A DNA stretch of 8,235 nucleotides, taken from positions 1-8,235 of the forward strand of contig CAYSPA010000051.1 of NCBI GenBank assembly GCA_964432835.1, read 5' to 3'. Every line of letters begins with the position of its first letter. Within the stretch, counting starts at the first letter, position 1. Positions 6,455 to 8,235 of this stretch are shown here, one piece after another. The stretch is from B18-G2 sp964432835 (GTDB lineage: Archaea > Thermoplasmatota > E2 > DHVEG-1 > B18-G2). A program made the translations under genes and the position numbers. The notes beneath the pieces are model-generated. The model was given only the letters and a program-made list of their open reading frames with translations, searched no databases and was not told the origin of the DNA.

Positions 6455-8092
6455 TTAGTATTCAAATTCGCTACTCTCTTCTCCCTTCTCTCCCCCGCCT
6501 TTTCCACCCTTTTCCTCTGTGCCTTTGGCTGCGATTATGTCGTCGATCCTCAGGATCATTATCGCTGCCTCTGCCGCGGACCTGACTTCCTGTGTGCTGA
6601 CTCTCAGTGGTTCGATGACATTCTTCTTCATCATATCTGCGACATCTCCGGTCTCAACGTCGATCCCCGCATATTTCATACCCTTCTTGTGTTCAGCCCT
6701 GACCTTTATCATCATATCGATCGGATCGAGACCAGCATTCTCTGCAAGCGTTCTTGGCACTACCTCGATTGCATCTGCGAATGCCTCTATCGCCATCTGT
6801 TCCCTGCCACCAACGGATGGAGCATACTCTCTGAGCTGGATCGCTATCTCAGTGGCTGCTGCACCTCCTCCAGGCGTAATCTTTCCATCCTCGAGCGCAA
6901 CCTTCACCACCGACAGAGCATCGTGCAGGGCTCTCTCCAGCTCATCGACGATGTGCTCTGTACCTCCTCTGATCAGTATTGATACGGCCTTTGGATTCTT
7001 ACACTCCATTATGAAAGTCATTCTGTCATCGCCTATCTTTCTCTCCTCCACCAGTCCCGCTGTACCGAGGTCCTTTGGTGTCAGGTCATCGAGGTTTGAT
7101 ACTATCTTTGCACCCGTTGCCTTTGCGAGCTTCTCCATGTCGCTCTTCTTTGCCCTCCTCACCGCGTATATTCCTTCCTTCGCCAGGAAGTGCTGGGCAA
7201 TATCATCTATACCCTTCTGACATATCAGAACATTTGCGCCCGCCTTCTTCACCTTCTCGACCATCTTCCTGAGCATCGCCTCCTCTTCGTCCAGGAACTT
7301 CTGGAGCTGTGATGGATCGGTTATCTGGATCCTTGCGTCAACCTCCGTCTTCTTAACCTCAAATGGTGCGTTTACAAGCGCTATCTTTGCGTTCTTAACG
7401 ATCTTTGGCATGCCCTCGTGTACCCTTTCCTTGTCGAGGATTATACCCTCTATCACCTGAGTATCCTCTATGCTACCTCCCTGCTTCTTTGTTATCTGGA
7501 TATTATCCAGATCAACGACCGTTCTTCCATTGATCTCCTCCGCAACCATTGTTACAGCTTTTACAACTATATCCGCAAGCAGATTCTTGGCTGCGCTTGC
7601 ACCCTTGCTTGCCATCGCCGTCATAGCTATGTTTCTCAGGGTTTCCTTGTCATCCTTCTTAATGGTCTTTGCCATGGAGTTCAGGATTTCGACCGCCTTA
7701 TCCGCTGCCATCTTGAAACCACTTGCTATGATTGTTGGGTGAATATTCTTCTCGAGAAGTTCTCCTGCTGCCTTCAGGAGTTCACCTGTCAGAATTACAG
7801 CTGTGGTTGTACCGTCTCCGCACTCCTCATCCTGAGCTTTTGCAACCTCGACCATCATCTTTGCGGCGGGGTGCTCAACGTCTATCTCCTTGAGAATCGT
7901 TGCACCGTCGTTTGTTATTATTACATCTCCCATGCTGTCGACGAGCATCTTGTCCATACCCTTTGGACCAAGCGTTGATCTAACTGCATCAGCTATGGCT
8001 CTTGCCGCCATTATGTTGCTGTACTGCGCACTTCTACCTCTCTCGCGCTTGGTTCCCTCCTTCAACACTATTATGGGCTGCTGTGCTAACAT
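6455..8092 (-). CDS. ths: Thermosome subunit (group II chaperonin)
   Basis: This 545-residue subunit would build the double-ring ATP-driven chaperonin that folds proteins in the archaeal cytosol. The ATP-site motifs are complete: TLGPKGMDKMLVD (40-52), NDGAT (61-65), GDGTTT (92-97), ALHDAL with the catalytic Asp391, and ITPGGGAAATE (405-415). The apical domain includes the helical protrusion (about 245-280) that serves as the built-in lid of group II chaperonins. The C-terminal tail is Gly/Lys/Glu-rich (GGKGGGEKG) and ends SSEFEY, as in many thermosome subunits. Length is normal. Start 8092 is supported by a strong Shine-Dalgarno sequence at 8101-8108. Archaea often have two or three paralogous subunits; whether this is alpha or beta cannot be told here. 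The promoter region has two TATA-like boxes, as might suit a highly expressed or heat-induced gene, but no heat-shock operator is proven. Confidence 0.97.
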   Translation of the reverse strand: MLAQQPIIVLKEGTKRERGRSAQYSNIMAARAIADAVRSTLGPKGMDKMLVDSMGDVIITNDGATILKEIDVEHPAAKMMVEVAKAQDEECGDGTTTAVILTGELLKAAGELLEKNIHPTIIASGFKMAADKAVEILNSMAKTIKKDDKETLRNIAMTAMASKGASAAKNLLADIVVKAVTMVAEEINGRTVVDLDNIQITKKQGGSIEDTQVIEGIILDKERVHEGMPKIVKNAKIALVNAPFEVKKTEVDARIQITDPSQLQKFLDEEEAMLRKMVEKVKKAGANVLICQKGIDDIAQHFLAKEGIYAVRRAKKSDMEKLAKATGAKIVSNLDDLTPKDLGTAGLVEERKIGDDRMTFIMECKNPKAVSILIRGGTEHIVDELERALHDALSVVKVALEDGKITPGGGAAATEIAIQLREYAPSVGGREQMAIEAFADAIEVVPRTLAENAGLDPIDMMIKVRAEHKKGMKYAGIDVETGDVADMMKKNVIEPLRVSTQEVRSAAEAAIMILRIDDIIAAKGTEEKGGKGGGEKGEESSEFEY

Positions 8093-8100
8093 TCTCTATA

Positions 8101-8108
8101 CACCTCCC
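8101..8108 (-). promoter_or_regulatory. Strong Shine-Dalgarno sequence of the thermosome gene
   Basis: On the minus strand this reads GGGAGGTG, a near-complete match to the anti-Shine-Dalgarno of 16S rRNA. It lies eight bases before the ATG and suggests efficient translation. Confidence 0.85.
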
Positions 8109-8138
8109 TAATCTTTGTTGAGTCTCAGCCGAGAATCC

Positions 8139-8168
8139 ATATATAAATACTTCTATATAAAGTTTGCT
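8139..8168 (-). promoter_or_regulatory. Thermosome promoter with two TATA-like boxes
   Basis: On the minus strand there is CAAACTTTATATAG (about 8153-8166) and, 12-13 bases further on, AGTATTTATATATGG (about 8137-8151). Either gives a leader of roughly 25-40 bases. The first has the better BRE-like lead-in; the second fits a shorter leader. Confidence 0.6.
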
Positions 8169-8175
8169 GTTAGAT

Positions 8176-8208
8176 TGCTGGAGATTGTCAACTTTTTCAC
8201 CTCCAGCA
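8176..8208. repeat. Inverted repeat, 8-bp arms, 17-base loop
   Basis: TGCTGGAG (8176-8183) and CTCCAGCA (8201-8208) are perfect reverse complements. The repeat lies just upstream of the thermosome promoter. It is not followed by a T-run on either strand, so it does not look like a terminator. It could be a protein-binding site or chance. Confidence 0.5.
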
Positions 8209-8218
8209 CAGATTATAG

Positions 8219-8235
8219 ATGGCACACCATGCCAT
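8219..8235. repeat. Inverted repeat, 6-bp arms, at the window edge
   Basis: ATGGCA (8219-8224) and TGCCAT (8230-8235) are reverse complements around a five-base loop. The repeat may extend beyond the window. No function can be assigned. Confidence 0.4.

Noticed and set aside
6519..7220. Long 233-codon plus-strand frame opposite the thermosome gene
   Set aside because: It is antisense to a fully conserved chaperonin gene, its product is low-complexity Ser/Ile/Ala-rich sequence with no domain, and it has no ribosome binding site. It follows from the codon bias of the real gene.
8176..8208. Hairpin as an intrinsic terminator of a gene beyond the right edge
   Set aside because: No T-run follows on either strand; the only T-rich stretch is inside the loop.

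Overview
The window reads mainly as a piece of archaeal genome, probably a euryarchaeon of Thermoplasmata type. The group II chaperonin (thermosome), the BRE/TATA-like boxes before most genes, and the secreted, sequon-rich PKD protein support this. The genus cannot be named from the sequence. From about 3150 onward the DNA is near 48% G+C (143 of 300 bases counted in the thermosome gene). The first 790 bases are about 33-36% G+C and carry different gene content.

Layout: (1) Bases 1-486 hold the 3' part of a PD-(D/E)XK (Mrr-like) nuclease gene that enters from the left and runs into a 10-N assembly gap at 469-478. (2) Bases 500-787 encode a DUF3467 protein. (3) Bases 823-2946, minus strand, encode a 707-residue secreted PKD protein. 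It contains a perfect 184-bp direct repeat and appears to stop in the middle of a domain, close to where the AT-rich part begins. (4) Bases 3188-4630 encode an M20C aminoacyl-histidine dipeptidase (PepD). (5) Bases 4727-5041 encode a small acidic protein made of two 71%-identical repeats, which I do not recognise. (6) Bases 5130-6344 encode a fold-type I PLP aminotransferase of the LysN/AroAT-like group. (7) Bases 6455-8092, minus strand, encode a thermosome subunit behind a strong archaeal promoter and an excellent Shine-Dalgarno sequence. The last 75 bases hold only two short inverted repeats.

PepD and the aminotransferase would fit a peptide- and amino-acid-using heterotroph, with PepD releasing amino acids and the aminotransferase deaminating them to 2-oxo acids. 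Each of the three plus-strand genes from 3188 to 6344 seems to have its own promoter, so they look like neighbours and not one operon. The thermosome is a housekeeping chaperone.

I see no clear undescribed multi-gene system. The observations most worth following are the small repeat protein, the homogenised repeat in the secreted protein, and the possible chimeric or recombinational junction near 790-835. No stretch longer than 300 bases lacks a gene.
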